A stretch of 42,205 nt of DNA from Wenzhouxiangella sp. (GTDB taxonomy: Bacteria > Pseudomonadota > Gammaproteobacteria > Xanthomonadales > Wenzhouxiangellaceae): assembly GCA_007134485.1 (NCBI GenBank), contig SLKT01000041.1, positions 1-42,205 on the forward strand, given 5' to 3'. Both the position numbers and the translations under genes were made by a program. This document shows positions 26,365-36,720 of the stretch, one piece after another; position 1 is the stretch's first letter, and each line of letters starts with the position of its first letter. Below the pieces are notes generated by a model. It did no database searches. It saw nothing but the letters and a program-made list of their open reading frames with translations, and had not been told where the DNA came from.

Positions 26365-27702
<1,338 letters not shown>

Positions 27703-27711
27703 AGAGTCGAT

Positions 27712-29520
27712 ATGAGTGACAAGATCAAAGCGCTGATTGCCCACCACCTCAATCTGAATCCGGAGCAGGCCGAGGAAGCCCTGGCCTCGTTCAAGCCGGT
27801 GTCGGTCAACAGCGGTGAATGGTTGTTCCGGCAGGGTGATGAGGGGACTTCATTGTTTCTGCTGGTGCGCGGACGCCTGCAGGTCTGGGCTTCGGATGGC
27901 GACCGCGAGGATGGCCGCTGGCTCGGCGAGGTTCGAGCCGGTGAAACCGTCGGTGAAATCGGACTGCTGACCGGCCAGCCGCGCACTGCCGGAATCCAGG
28001 CCTCCCGGGATTCGCAGTTGATCACCATTGACCAGCCGGCATTCGAAACACTGTCGACACGCTATCCGGCCGCGGCCCGGGCGCTGGCCGGCGGCATTGC
28101 CACGCGCCTGCAGCAACGCACCTCCGGCGATGCCGGACCCACTCGCCGAATCAGCAATTTGTGCCTGCTGCCGCTGAACAACCAGCCCGAGATTCAGCAG
28201 TTGGTCGATGACCTGATCGACGATATCAGCACGCATGTCAATGTGCTGATTGTCGATCCCGACCGGCTCGACGAGATCGGTGCGCCGCTGGCCGATTTCA
28301 GCGCCTCCAGCACGGACATTCCGGAAACCCTGAAATCCTGGCTGGACAAGCAGGAGTCCGAGTACGACATGTGCATTTATCGGTGCCAGGCAACCGACAG
28401 CGCATGGACCCGATTTGCAGTGCGCCAGTCCGACATGGTCGCCAAGGTTGCGCGCACCGCTGACTCATGCAAACCGTCATCCTGGCATCAGAGCCTGGTC
28501 GATACACCCGGCTCGAAGCTGGCCCGCAATTGCCTCATCCTGATGCATCCGGCCGGCGGCCCGGAAGTCATTCAGGGCACAGCCGAATGGCTGGACAGCT
28601 ACGAACCGGAATTCCACCTGCATGTGCGCGACGGTAACAGCAACGACCTGGAGCGGACCTCGCGCATCCTGTCCGGACGTGCGGTCGGGCTGGTGCTGAG
28701 CAGTGGCGCGGCCCGTGGTCTGGCGCATGTCGGCATCTGCCGAGCCCTGCACGATGCCAACATTCCCGTCGACTGGATCGGCGGATCCAGCATTGGCGCA
28801 ATCATCGGTGGCGGCATTGCCTACGATCTCGGTCCGGATGATGTCGATCACCGTGTCCACAGTGGCGTGGTCAAGGGAAAATCCTTCAGCGATTACACCT
28901 GGCCGGCGGTTTCGCTGCTTGCAGGCAAGCGCATGCGGCGCAATTGTCGCAAGTACATGCCGGGGTTGATCGAAGACCTGCCTATCCCGTATTTCTGCGT
29001 ATCAACCAATCTCAACGATGGTCGCCAGAACCTGCACCGGCGCGGCGCGCTGGCCCTGGCGGCCGGTGCATCGGCCTCCCTGCCGGGCTTGTTGCCACCC
29101 ACGGTGATCGACCAGCAACTGACCGTGGACGGCGCGGTAGTCAACAGCCTGCCGATCAATGAAATGCGTCAGATGCCGGTCAGCAAGGTGATCGTCGTCG
29201 ATCTTTCATCGAGCGAATCGCATCGGGTTGACTACAAGGAACTGCCGTCAGGATGGCGCATCCAGCTTGGTCGCATGCTGCCATTCATCAAGCGCTACCG
29301 GGCTCCGGGCATCGCCAGCATGCTGCTCAAGGCCGCCGAACTCGGCCGCCTTGAGCGTGACCGACGTAAACTGGCACTGGCCGACCTGATTATCCGGCCC
29401 CCGATCAAGCGCTTCGGCATGACCGAAACCCGGTCCTATCAGGATATCGTCAAGGTCGGTTACGAGAGTGCCCGCGATGCCATCGACCAATGGCTGGTCG
29501 GCGCGAAGGAAGCGAGCTAA
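27712..29520 (+). CDS. Cyclic-nucleotide-binding patatin-like phospholipase (NTE family)
   Basis: This is a 602-residue protein. The N-terminal cyclic-nucleotide-binding domain (about 20-135) has a well-formed phosphate-binding cassette GEIGLLTGQPRTA (Glu82, Arg91). A middle region (148-320) with alternating strands and helices is the linker usual in NTE-type proteins. The patatin domain (about 323-510) has the oxyanion segment SSGAARG (330-336), the lipase box GGSSIG with nucleophile Ser360, and the DGA motif with Asp473. All catalytic residues are present. NTE proteins hydrolyse phospholipids and lysophospholipids. There is no transmembrane segment, so it is probably cytoplasmic or membrane-associated. 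It lies 9 bases after the exporter ATPase gene and is probably cotranscribed with it. Confidence 0.9.
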   Translation: MSDKIKALIAHHLNLNPEQAEEALASFKPVSVNSGEWLFRQGDEGTSLFLLVRGRLQVWASDGDREDGRWLGEVRAGETVGEIGLLTGQPRTAGIQASRDSQLITIDQPAFETLSTRYPAAARALAGGIATRLQQRTSGDAGPTRRISNLCLLPLNNQPEIQQLVDDLIDDISTHVNVLIVDPDRLDEIGAPLADFSASSTDIPETLKSWLDKQESEYDMCIYRCQATDSAWTRFAVRQSDMVAKVARTADSCKPSSWHQSLVDTPGSKLARNCLILMHPAGGPEVIQGTAEWLDSYEPEFHLHVRDGNSNDLERTSRILSGRAVGLVLSSGAARGLAHVGICRALHDANIPVDWIGGSSIGAIIGGGIAYDLGPDDVDHRVHSGVVKGKSFSDYTWPAVSLLAGKRMRRNCRKYMPGLIEDLPIPYFCVSTNLNDGRQNLHRRGALALAAGASASLPGLLPPTVIDQQLTVDGAVVNSLPINEMRQMPVSKVIVVDLSSSESHRVDYKELPSGWRIQLGRMLPFIKRYRAPGIASMLLKAAELGRLERDRRKLALADLIIRPPIKRFGMTETRSYQDIVKVGYESARDAIDQWLVGAKEAS

Positions 29521-29528
29521 GGAGCCTC

Positions 29529-30956
29529 TTAATAACCGATGTCCCGGTAGGTCCGGGCGATCTTCTCGATGGCGATGACATAGGCTGCCATGCGGTAATC
29601 CTCGATTTTTTCGTTGCTGCGGCGTTTCTCGATGATCTCCTGCATGCCCAGGCGCATGCTGTCATCGAGACCGGAGCGAACCAGGTCGAATTCATCGGCC
29701 CCGCACGCGATACTCTCCTTCAACCAGTCTGGAATCTTCGTATCGGTGGCCATTTCAATTGCCGTGATGATCTTCTGGCCGCGGGCTTCATGAAAACGCT
29801 TGTCGATTCGACCGAATCGGACATGGTTGAGGTTGCGAATCCATTCAAAGTACGACACGATCACGCCACCGGCATTGCAATAGGCATCCGGAATGATCAC
29901 CACGCCGCGTTGCTGAAGCTTCTGATCGGCGCTGTAGGTCACCGGCCCATTGGCTGCCTCGGCGATCACCCGGGCCTTGATCTTATCGGCGTTCTCATGC
30001 GTGATCACGCCTTCCATGGCCGCCGGAATGAGAATGTCGCAATCGAGTTCGAGCATGCTCGAGCCGTCGGCCTGGAAGGTGGCGTCTTCATACCCTTCGA
30101 CCCCGCCGGTCTCGCGAAGATAAAGCGCCACATTGTCGACATCAAGCCCTTCCGGGTTCACGATTGCCCCATCGCGCTCGATGATCGCAATGATCTTGCA
30201 GTCATCCTCGGTCTGCAGGAAGTGCGCGGCGTGATAGCCGACATTTCCCAATCCCTGGACCACCACGCGCTTGCCACCCAGGTCGCCCTCCAGCCCGGCT
30301 GACTTGACTTCATCCTGGTGGCGGAAGAACTCCCGCAAGGCGTACTGCACACCGCGACCGGTCGCCTCGTTGCGACCGCGCACACCCCCATGTTCAACCG
30401 GCTTGCCGGTTACCACACCCATGTAATTGATGTCGTCGGGAAAGAGGTTGCGATAGGTATCGGTCATCCAGCCCATTTCCTGCGGACCGGTGCCCATGTC
30501 CGGCGCCGGCACGTTCTTGGCCGGACTCATGAAGCCCTTGCCGATCAACTCGCGCGCAAAACGCCGGGTGATGGCTTCAAGTTGATGACGTTCGTATTTC
30601 TTGGGATCGATGATCAGGCCACCCTTCGAGCCACCGAACGGCACATCGACAATGGCACATTTGTAGGTCATTAGTGCCGCCAATGCCTCGACTTCGTCCT
30701 GGTCAACGATGGGCGCATATCGAATACCCCCTTTTGAAGGCAGCCGGTGGTCACTGTGGGTGGCGCGCCAGCCGGTAAAGATCTCGACGTGACCATCGAT
30801 TTCGACCGGGAACGAGACCTGGATGACACTCTTGCAGACTTTCAACGCATCGCCGATCCCGGCATCGAGATCCATGATCTCGATGGCATGATCGACCATA
30901 TGTTCGACACTTTGCCGAAAACTCATGCCCTGCTGGGCAAACTTGGTGTCACTCAT
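29529..30956 (-). CDS. gdhA: Glutamate dehydrogenase (Glu/Leu/Phe/Val dehydrogenase family)
   Basis: This is a 475-residue protein with GAGGGA about 6 bases before the ATG. The conserved order is clear: substrate region LPSKGGIRYAP, TYKCAIVDVPFGGSKGG (catalytic Lys99, Lys111), NVPAPDMGT and the Rossmann loop VVQGLGNVGYHAA, then AANGPVT and the NAGGVIVSYFEW segment. It interconverts glutamate with 2-oxoglutarate and ammonia in the cytoplasm. Coenzyme use is not certain from sequence alone. The acidic residue after the second Rossmann strand (IIAIIERDG) fits NAD preference and a catabolic role. It is convergent with the phospholipase gene (8 bases) and divergent from the lytic transglycosylase gene. 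Confidence 0.93.
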   Translation of the reverse strand: MSDTKFAQQGMSFRQSVEHMVDHAIEIMDLDAGIGDALKVCKSVIQVSFPVEIDGHVEIFTGWRATHSDHRLPSKGGIRYAPIVDQDEVEALAALMTYKCAIVDVPFGGSKGGLIIDPKKYERHQLEAITRRFARELIGKGFMSPAKNVPAPDMGTGPQEMGWMTDTYRNLFPDDINYMGVVTGKPVEHGGVRGRNEATGRGVQYALREFFRHQDEVKSAGLEGDLGGKRVVVQGLGNVGYHAAHFLQTEDDCKIIAIIERDGAIVNPEGLDVDNVALYLRETGGVEGYEDATFQADGSSMLELDCDILIPAAMEGVITHENADKIKARVIAEAANGPVTYSADQKLQQRGVVIIPDAYCNAGGVIVSYFEWIRNLNHVRFGRIDKRFHEARGQKIITAIEMATDTKIPDWLKESIACGADEFDLVRSGLDDSMRLGMQEIIEKRRSNEKIEDYRMAAYVIAIEKIARTYRDIGY

Positions 30957-31090
30957 GGCTGTCCCTCAATATGGTTCGCAATGACCTTAAATGCCATCGG
31001 CGAGCGGGTCAAATACTTCCTTCGCACGAATGCGCTATCCTTGCGCACGTTCGCTCACAATTGATGGTGTTCAAGGTGCCGCCAAGTAAC

Positions 31091-32530
31091 ATGAAGATAA
31101 CGCTGAGTCTCATCCTTGCGATATTGGTCATCGTCGGCTGCAGCCGCGACGAGCCATCCCCGCCGCAACCAGTCGACATCGAGCCACTGGTCGAGGTCTG
31201 GCACGGTGATCTCGATGGCATGATCGAGCGGCGCAAGGTGCGCGTCCTGGTGCCCTACAGCCGCACCTTCTTCTTTCTCGATGAAGGCGGTAACCAGCGC
31301 GGACTCTCGCATTCATTCATGGAAGCCTTCGAGAATCACCTCAACCAGCACCTCGGACGCGGGCACATGCGTGTCCAGGTCGTCTACATCCCGGTCACCC
31401 GCGACCGGTTGATCCCGTGGCTGATCGAGGGACGAGGCGATGTTATCGCCGCCAACCTGACCATCACCGACTCGCGCGCCGAGCAACTAGCCTTTACCGA
31501 GCCACTGGCACGCAATGTCCGCGAGGTCCTGGTGTCCGGCCCGCGTGCCGATTCGGTCGACTCAATCAAGGACCTGGCCGGTCGGACCGTCTTCGTGCGC
31601 CCCGAGAGCAGTTTTTTCGAAAGTCTGAGTGAGCTCAACCGGCAATTCGAGCGTGACGGTCGCACGCTCATGACGCTGGAACCGGCGCCCGGCCACTTCG
31701 AGGTCGGTGATGTGCTGGAAATGGTCAACTCCGGCGTGGTCGACCATGCCATCAGCGATGACTATCTTGCAGATTTCTGGGCTCGAGTTTTGCCGAACAT
31801 CACCGTCCACCCCGACATCACCCTGCGAGAAGGCGCCGAAATTGCCTTCGCCGTACGACCTGACAGCACCGATCTCAAGGCCAGACTGGATGAATTTCTG
31901 ACGACTCACCGAACCGGGACCCTGTTCGGCAATGTGACCTTCGAGCGTTACCTTCAGGATACCCGCTGGGTCATGGACGAAGGCCGGGAAGCCCAGATGG
32001 CGAGATTTCAGCGCAAAGCCGACCTGTTTCGTCTCTACGGTGAGCAGTATGAGCTCGACTGGCTGCTGATGATTGCCCAGGCTTACCAGGAATCCAGGCT
32101 GGATCAGGATGCCCGTTCTCCGGCCGGTGCCGTCGGAGTCATGCAACTCCTGCCTTCAACCGCCGAGGAACTGGACGTCGGCGACATCACCGAGCTGCGT
32201 AACAACATCCATGCCGGCGCGCGCTACCTGCGCTGGATGATTGACCGTTACTATGCCGACGAACCCATGAGCGAGGACGAACGCCTGCTGTTCGCCCTGG
32301 CGTCCTACAATGCCGGCCCACGCCGGGTTCGCCAGATGCGCCGGCAAGCCGAGCAGGAAGGCCTGGATCCAAATGTCTGGTTTGACAATGTCGAACATAT
32401 CGCCGCTCGAATCATAGGCCGCGAAACCGTTCAGTACGTCAGCAACATCTACAAGTATCACATCGCCTTTGAGCTGATCGCCGAACAGCAGGGGCTGAAT
32501 GTATCGCCGGTCGCGACACGGGCACCCTGA
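31091..32530 (+). CDS. mltF: MltF-like membrane-bound lytic transglycosylase
   Basis: The product has 479 residues from the ATG at 31091, which places a lipoprotein signal (MKITLSLILAILVIVGC, Cys17) at the N terminus. Residues 45-295 form a solute-binding-protein (SBP_bac_3-like) domain (DVIAANLTITDSRAEQLAFT). In MltF this domain regulates activity. Residues 310-460 form the goose-lysozyme-like SLT domain with catalytic Glu334 in YQESRLDQDA, followed by GAVGVMQLLP and the later AYNAG-type motif LASYNAGPRRV. It should cleave peptidoglycan glycan strands at the outer-membrane side with release of anhydro-muropeptides. The domain order and length match MltF. It is convergent with the barrel gene. 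Confidence 0.9.
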   Translation: MKITLSLILAILVIVGCSRDEPSPPQPVDIEPLVEVWHGDLDGMIERRKVRVLVPYSRTFFFLDEGGNQRGLSHSFMEAFENHLNQHLGRGHMRVQVVYIPVTRDRLIPWLIEGRGDVIAANLTITDSRAEQLAFTEPLARNVREVLVSGPRADSVDSIKDLAGRTVFVRPESSFFESLSELNRQFERDGRTLMTLEPAPGHFEVGDVLEMVNSGVVDHAISDDYLADFWARVLPNITVHPDITLREGAEIAFAVRPDSTDLKARLDEFLTTHRTGTLFGNVTFERYLQDTRWVMDEGREAQMARFQRKADLFRLYGEQYELDWLLMIAQAYQESRLDQDARSPAGAVGVMQLLPSTAEELDVGDITELRNNIHAGARYLRWMIDRYYADEPMSEDERLLFALASYNAGPRRVRQMRRQAEQEGLDPNVWFDNVEHIAARIIGRETVQYVSNIYKYHIAFELIAEQQGLNVSPVATRAP

Positions 32531-32574
32531 GATCAATTTAGATCACATTCAGCCGCAGTGTGACTAAGGGCTCC

Positions 32575-33777
32575 CTAATCTTCGCCTTCGTCCTCATCGT
32601 TCTCGTCATCCTCGTCTTCAGGATCTTCAAGAACCGGATCAAGGTGGCGGTCTCCCGGTGCTTCGATTGGAATCGGATCCTCGATTTCCCAGGTCTCGAT
32701 CTCTTCTTCCTCATCGCCCAGGTATTCGCGCAATCGTTGCTCGCGCGAGCGCTTGTTTTCAAACTGGACCTCGAGGGTAAACGTGAAGCGCCAATCGCCG
32801 CGCCGATCGCCGCCGACTTCCTCGAGTGGCCAGGCATACTCCGGCTGCAGCTCGTAAAACAACCAATTGCGCAGAAACTGCCGCCGATAGCGGAAGGCGA
32901 CGAAGAGCTCTTCGGTCTCGAAACTGGGACGCGTGTAGCCAAAGGCGCCCACTTCACTGCGAATCGCGCTACGCGAGTTCAATTGCCGAAAGGCGGTCAC
33001 CGACGTTCGCCAGTCCACCCCGTCCGAAGCCTCTGAAAAGGTGCCCTGGCCAGTCCAGCGCACCAGGCGATCACGATCGGGCAACCACTCCCAATCCAGC
33101 CTGGAGGTGGTCCCGAGCCCTTCGTCGAGTTCCCAGAACACCGACTGGGTGGCGCGACCCAGCGTACTCGGGGTCAATCCCTGAACATACCGATAGCGAC
33201 CACGTATGCGCGGGTTCAGCCCGCTGCTGGTCACCCGAACGGTGCCATCGAAATCGAGCTGCGAACGAGCCTGATCGCTGGCAATGAAGCGCAGCCCCAG
33301 TCGAGTCCGCTCATCACGATCGTCAGTGGTCGGACCATCGCGAAACTCACCGCTGACATCCTCGTCCCGGGTAATCAGCAAGCGAACCCGCTCGGACACC
33401 CTGGGGAGTAGAACATTGGCGCGGACTCGAAGGCCCACGCCCCACCCTTCGGTCTCGTCCCACTGCAGGGCGTTGCGCACCCGCACGAAGGTCCCGACCG
33501 GGGTTTCCTCGAATGAACGCGGGTCACCGAAAAAACCATCGAACCATGCCGCCGGCTCGCACAAGCGCTGACTCAGATAGGAATGCGAGCGATCCAGCCA
33601 GCTTTCAGGCCGATCTAGATCATCGCGACACGACAACGCCATCAACTCTTCCTGCTTGGCCTTGCGCGCCTCTTCCTCGGTCCGGTCAACCGTCAAATCC
33701 TCATCGGCCATGAGTGTTGAGCTAAGGACAATCCAGCTCAGCGCAAGTGGCAATGCAACCCGAAATAATCCTTTCAT
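32575..33777 (-). CDS. Putative outer-membrane beta-barrel protein with acidic C-terminal tail
   Basis: This is a 400-residue protein of no named family. The signal peptide (MKGLFRVALPLALSWIVLSSTLMA) is followed by a charged segment with a Cys pair (LSCRDDLD ... QRLCEP). From about residue 95 to 345 there are alternating polar/aromatic strands typical of a membrane barrel (GWGVGLRVRANVLLP; TRLGLRFIAS; GRYRYVQGL; LFVAFRYRRQF; WRFTFTLEVQF). The last 50 residues are extremely acidic (EDPEDEDDENDEDEGED) and follow the barrel, so the protein lacks a normal C-terminal aromatic barrel signature at its very end. The tail may lie in the periplasm and bind cations or a basic partner. The function is unknown. 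Confidence 0.7.
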   Translation of the reverse strand: MKGLFRVALPLALSWIVLSSTLMADEDLTVDRTEEEARKAKQEELMALSCRDDLDRPESWLDRSHSYLSQRLCEPAAWFDGFFGDPRSFEETPVGTFVRVRNALQWDETEGWGVGLRVRANVLLPRVSERVRLLITRDEDVSGEFRDGPTTDDRDERTRLGLRFIASDQARSQLDFDGTVRVTSSGLNPRIRGRYRYVQGLTPSTLGRATQSVFWELDEGLGTTSRLDWEWLPDRDRLVRWTGQGTFSEASDGVDWRTSVTAFRQLNSRSAIRSEVGAFGYTRPSFETEELFVAFRYRRQFLRNWLFYELQPEYAWPLEEVGGDRRGDWRFTFTLEVQFENKRSREQRLREYLGDEEEEIETWEIEDPIPIEAPGDRHLDPVLEDPEDEDDENDEDEGED

Positions 33778-33892
33778 TCAATTCGCCCGGCCTTTACGGC
33801 CTCTTTTTGAGCGGACAACCATGTGTGCTCGTGATACGTTACAGCAAATCCGCCAAAACAATGAGAAATCCCATCGCCCCCCACCCCGACCG

Positions 33893-34891
33893 ATGACGGA
33901 TCACGATTCCGAGCGCCCCTTTTCCGACCTGACGCCGGATCGAATCCAGGACGCCATCGAGGCGCTTGGCATGCTCGGTGACGGGCGCCTGCTCGCACTC
34001 AACAGCTACGAGAACCGGGTCTGGCAGGTCGGCCTCGAAGCGGGCGACCCGGTCATCGTCAAATTCTACCGGCCGGGCCGCTGGAGCGATGAAGCCATAG
34101 CCGAAGAGCATCGCTTCAGCAGGGAACTGGCAGACAGCGGTCTGTCCGTGGTTGCACCCGTGTCCATCAATGGAAACACGCTGTTTCACCATGATCGATA
34201 CCGTTTCGCTGTGTTTCCGCGCCAGGGGGGACATGCCCCGGAACTTTCACACAAACCAACCCTGACCGCCCTGGGAAGCGCGCTTGGCCGACTTCACGCC
34301 ATTGGCGCCGCGGCAGCATTCGAGCATCGACAAACCTGCTCGGTTCGACTGTGGGGACACGAACCGGTTCAATGGCTACTGGACAATCAGTGGTTACCCG
34401 GACATCTCGAAACCGCATTCAGCGGGCTATGCGAACACTTGCTGGAGGCCATCGAGGCGACCTGGGCACGGGCCGGAGAATTTCGCCGCATTCGCCTGCA
34501 TGGCGATTGTCATCCCGGCAATATCCTGTGGCGCAATGACCGAGCGCATTTTGTTGATCTCGACGACTGCCTGACCGGGCCCGCCATCCAGGATCTCTGG
34601 ATGCTGATCTCCGGCGAACGCCAGGAACGCGAACAACAACTCGGCTGGCTGCTCCAGGAATACCGGCTGTTTCACGATTTCGATGCCCGTCAGCTACACC
34701 TGATCGAGCCCTTGCGCACCCTGCGCATGCTCCACCACCAGGCCTGGCTGGCGCGGCGCTGGAACGATCCCGCCTTTCCACGCGCCTTTCCATGGTTTGG
34801 CGAACAACGCCATTGGGAAAATCTGATCGGGCAGTTGCGCGAACAGCTTGACCAGCTGCAACAGCCGCCGTTGGAACTTCCGCCTAACTAG
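33893..34891 (+). CDS. srkA: Stress-response protein kinase SrkA (RdoA/YihE)
   Basis: This is a 332-residue protein and matches E. coli SrkA along its whole length (about 328 residues there). Shared blocks are LNSYENRVWQV, VIVKFYRPGRW (Lys57), SVVAPVSINGNTL, the catalytic RLHGDCHPGNILWR (Asp205, Asn210) and FVDLDDCLTGPAIQDLWML (Asp222). The family has an aminoglycoside-phosphotransferase-like kinase fold, phosphorylates Ser/Thr, and in E. coli is tied to envelope stress and protection from death. I chose the ATG at 33893 by family length, although its ribosome site is poor. An ATG at 33821 is possible. Unlike in E. coli, dsbA does not follow. The end overlaps the convergent HD-GYP gene by 8 bases. 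Confidence 0.92.
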   Translation: MTDHDSERPFSDLTPDRIQDAIEALGMLGDGRLLALNSYENRVWQVGLEAGDPVIVKFYRPGRWSDEAIAEEHRFSRELADSGLSVVAPVSINGNTLFHHDRYRFAVFPRQGGHAPELSHKPTLTALGSALGRLHAIGAAAAFEHRQTCSVRLWGHEPVQWLLDNQWLPGHLETAFSGLCEHLLEAIEATWARAGEFRRIRLHGDCHPGNILWRNDRAHFVDLDDCLTGPAIQDLWMLISGERQEREQQLGWLLQEYRLFHDFDARQLHLIEPLRTLRMLHHQAWLARRWNDPAFPRAFPWFGEQRHWENLIGQLREQLDQLQQPPLELPPN

Positions 34892-36635
34892 CCACCCGCT
34901 TGGACAGCGTTCCGGCCCTGACCAGACGCTCGATGGCGCTGAATACTTCAAGGCGCCCGAAGGGTTTCTGGATGAAATCATCCGCGCCGACTCTTTGCAG
35001 GAAAAATTTCTCGATTGCGCCCGAGTTGCCGCTGATCATGATGACCGGGATGTGACGGGTGCTGGCGTCACGACGCAATCGGCGCAGGGTGCGAAAGCCA
35101 CTCAGATCCGGCAACACGATATCGAGAATGATCAGATCCGGCCCCTGCTCGGCTGCCTTCTCAAGTCCCGTTGTAGCATCCTCCGCCACGCTGATCCGGT
35201 AGCCGCACTGGCTGAGCATGTGTTCGAGCGTTCTGCGAATGGTCAGGGCATCATCGATCACCAGGATCTTCGTCCCCTTGGGCGCATCCACCCGTGGCCG
35301 GCGCCGGCGTTCTTTGAAGCTCGGTTCGCTGGTATCTCCGCTTGCCGATTCCTTCTCTGCTTCGGCCAGGACGGCGGGCAGCTCGCGGGTCAAATCACGC
35401 ATGCTGGTCCGCCCGAACCCTTCCGGCAGCGTCACGATCGAGAACTTCTTGCCCTCGTGACTCCTGGAGAGTTCCGCCAGGTCAATCTCGACCCCGAACT
35501 GTGTTCCCTTGCCACGCCGGTGCAATTGACGAACCACTGGCCAGTTGCCTTTCGAGGACGCCTGCATGACCACCGCAATCCGGTCATCCGGCAGGCGCAC
35601 CAGGATGCCTGGCGGTGCGACACCCAGAAATCGGCAGAAGGCTTCGGCGTACGGCGTATCGAACTGTTGCCCGCGCAGTTTCCATATTTCCCCCAGTGCT
35701 TGCTGGTGACTGAGTGCGGACCGATGGAAGCGAATCGAAGTCATGGCGTCATAGGCGTCCAGGATCCCGATCAAGCGGGCAAGATCGGGAATGCCGTCGC
35801 GCGTGAGACCTTCCGGGTATCCCTTTCCATCGGGACGCTCATGGTGATAGAGAACCGCTCGCGCCACGGCCAGCGGCACACCATCATTCTGTGACAGCAG
35901 CTCATGTCCGAGGCGGGTATGCAGGCGCACATGATCACTTTCGGCCCTGGATAGCGGGCCATTCTTGCTCAGTACCTTGAGACTGACCCTCACCTTGCCC
36001 AGATCATGCAGCAGACCGGCAAGGGCGACCGTTTGCTGGATCTTGCGCTCCCAGCCGGCCGCGTGTGCGAAGGCTGCGCCGACGATGGCCACGTTCAGGC
36101 CATGCTGGAATGTATAACGACTCTTTTCCCTGATCCGGGTCAGCCACAGCAGAGCAGCCAGGTGGTTCGGCAGCACGTCAAGAAGCTGACCGATGGCCTC
36201 CCGGGCGCCCTCCAGATCGACCTGGCCATGCTGGTGAAAACTGAGCACCAGTGACTGCGAGACCAAGCTCATCTGTCGATAGGCCGCCCATGCCCGGGCC
36301 AGCTTGCGCCGGCCCATGGTGTTCTTGGACAGCAGGCTCATGTCCGTCTTGATTGGCGGCAGGGCACCGGCCGAGGGCATGGCCGCATCGGCGCCGCTGG
36401 GGCGACGATTCAGGCAACGCTTGAGGTCGATGGTGACCCGCCGACAATGGCGCTGAAACCATTGCTTCTGTTCGAAGGTTTCGACCTGCCGCCCGTCAGC
36501 GGGAAAGTCGATGCCTTGACCCCCGTCATCGATACCGATCACATGATCGCCGAGTCGAAGGTGATCCGGACTCAGGGTCAGTTCGTATTCGCCTTTTTGT
36601 TGTTTGACGAACTCGTCCCAGGAAATGATGCTCAT
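34884..36635 (-). CDS. HD-GYP phosphodiesterase with C-terminal receiver domain
   Basis: This is a 583-residue protein. The N terminus (about 20-130) resembles the DUF3391 region that precedes many HD-GYP domains. The HD-GYP domain (about 160-345) is intact: His178, HDLGKV (His210, Asp211) and HHERPDGKGYPEGL with GYP at 272-274. It should hydrolyse c-di-GMP. A linker of basic and acidic blocks leads to a receiver (about 455-570) with DD (461-462), phospho-Asp505 and Lys557 (QKPF). The receiver normally comes first in such proteins, so the order here is reversed. There is no membrane segment. A TATAAT box just upstream suggests its own promoter. Confidence 0.9.
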   Translation of the reverse strand: MSIISWDEFVKQQKGEYELTLSPDHLRLGDHVIGIDDGGQGIDFPADGRQVETFEQKQWFQRHCRRVTIDLKRCLNRRPSGADAAMPSAGALPPIKTDMSLLSKNTMGRRKLARAWAAYRQMSLVSQSLVLSFHQHGQVDLEGAREAIGQLLDVLPNHLAALLWLTRIREKSRYTFQHGLNVAIVGAAFAHAAGWERKIQQTVALAGLLHDLGKVRVSLKVLSKNGPLSRAESDHVRLHTRLGHELLSQNDGVPLAVARAVLYHHERPDGKGYPEGLTRDGIPDLARLIGILDAYDAMTSIRFHRSALSHQQALGEIWKLRGQQFDTPYAEAFCRFLGVAPPGILVRLPDDRIAVVMQASSKGNWPVVRQLHRRGKGTQFGVEIDLAELSRSHEGKKFSIVTLPEGFGRTSMRDLTRELPAVLAEAEKESASGDTSEPSFKERRRRPRVDAPKGTKILVIDDALTIRRTLEHMLSQCGYRISVAEDATTGLEKAAEQGPDLIILDIVLPDLSGFRTLRRLRRDASTRHIPVIMISGNSGAIEKFFLQRVGADDFIQKPFGRLEVFSAIERLVRAGTLSKRVAS

Positions 36636-36665
36636 GGTGCGGCCTGTCCGAAGCTGTGGCCACCG

Positions 36666-36671
36666 ATTATA
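36666..36671 (-). promoter_or_regulatory. Consensus -10 box for the HD-GYP gene
   Basis: On the minus strand a perfect TATAAT lies 30 bases upstream of the HD-GYP start, in GTGGGTATAATCGG. No good -35 is found at 16-18 bases, so strength may depend on an activator. A short 5' leader of about 25 bases would result. Confidence 0.5.
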
Positions 36672-36720
36672 CCCACAGCCAGGAACGCCTGTTCTCCGGA
36701 CAGCCGGCGATGATCCAACG

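Noticed and set aside
30985-31012. TTGACC ... TTAAGG on the minus strand as the glutamate dehydrogenase promoter
   Set aside because: The -35 is good, but the -10 matches poorly at a 16-base spacing. It was not strong enough to list.
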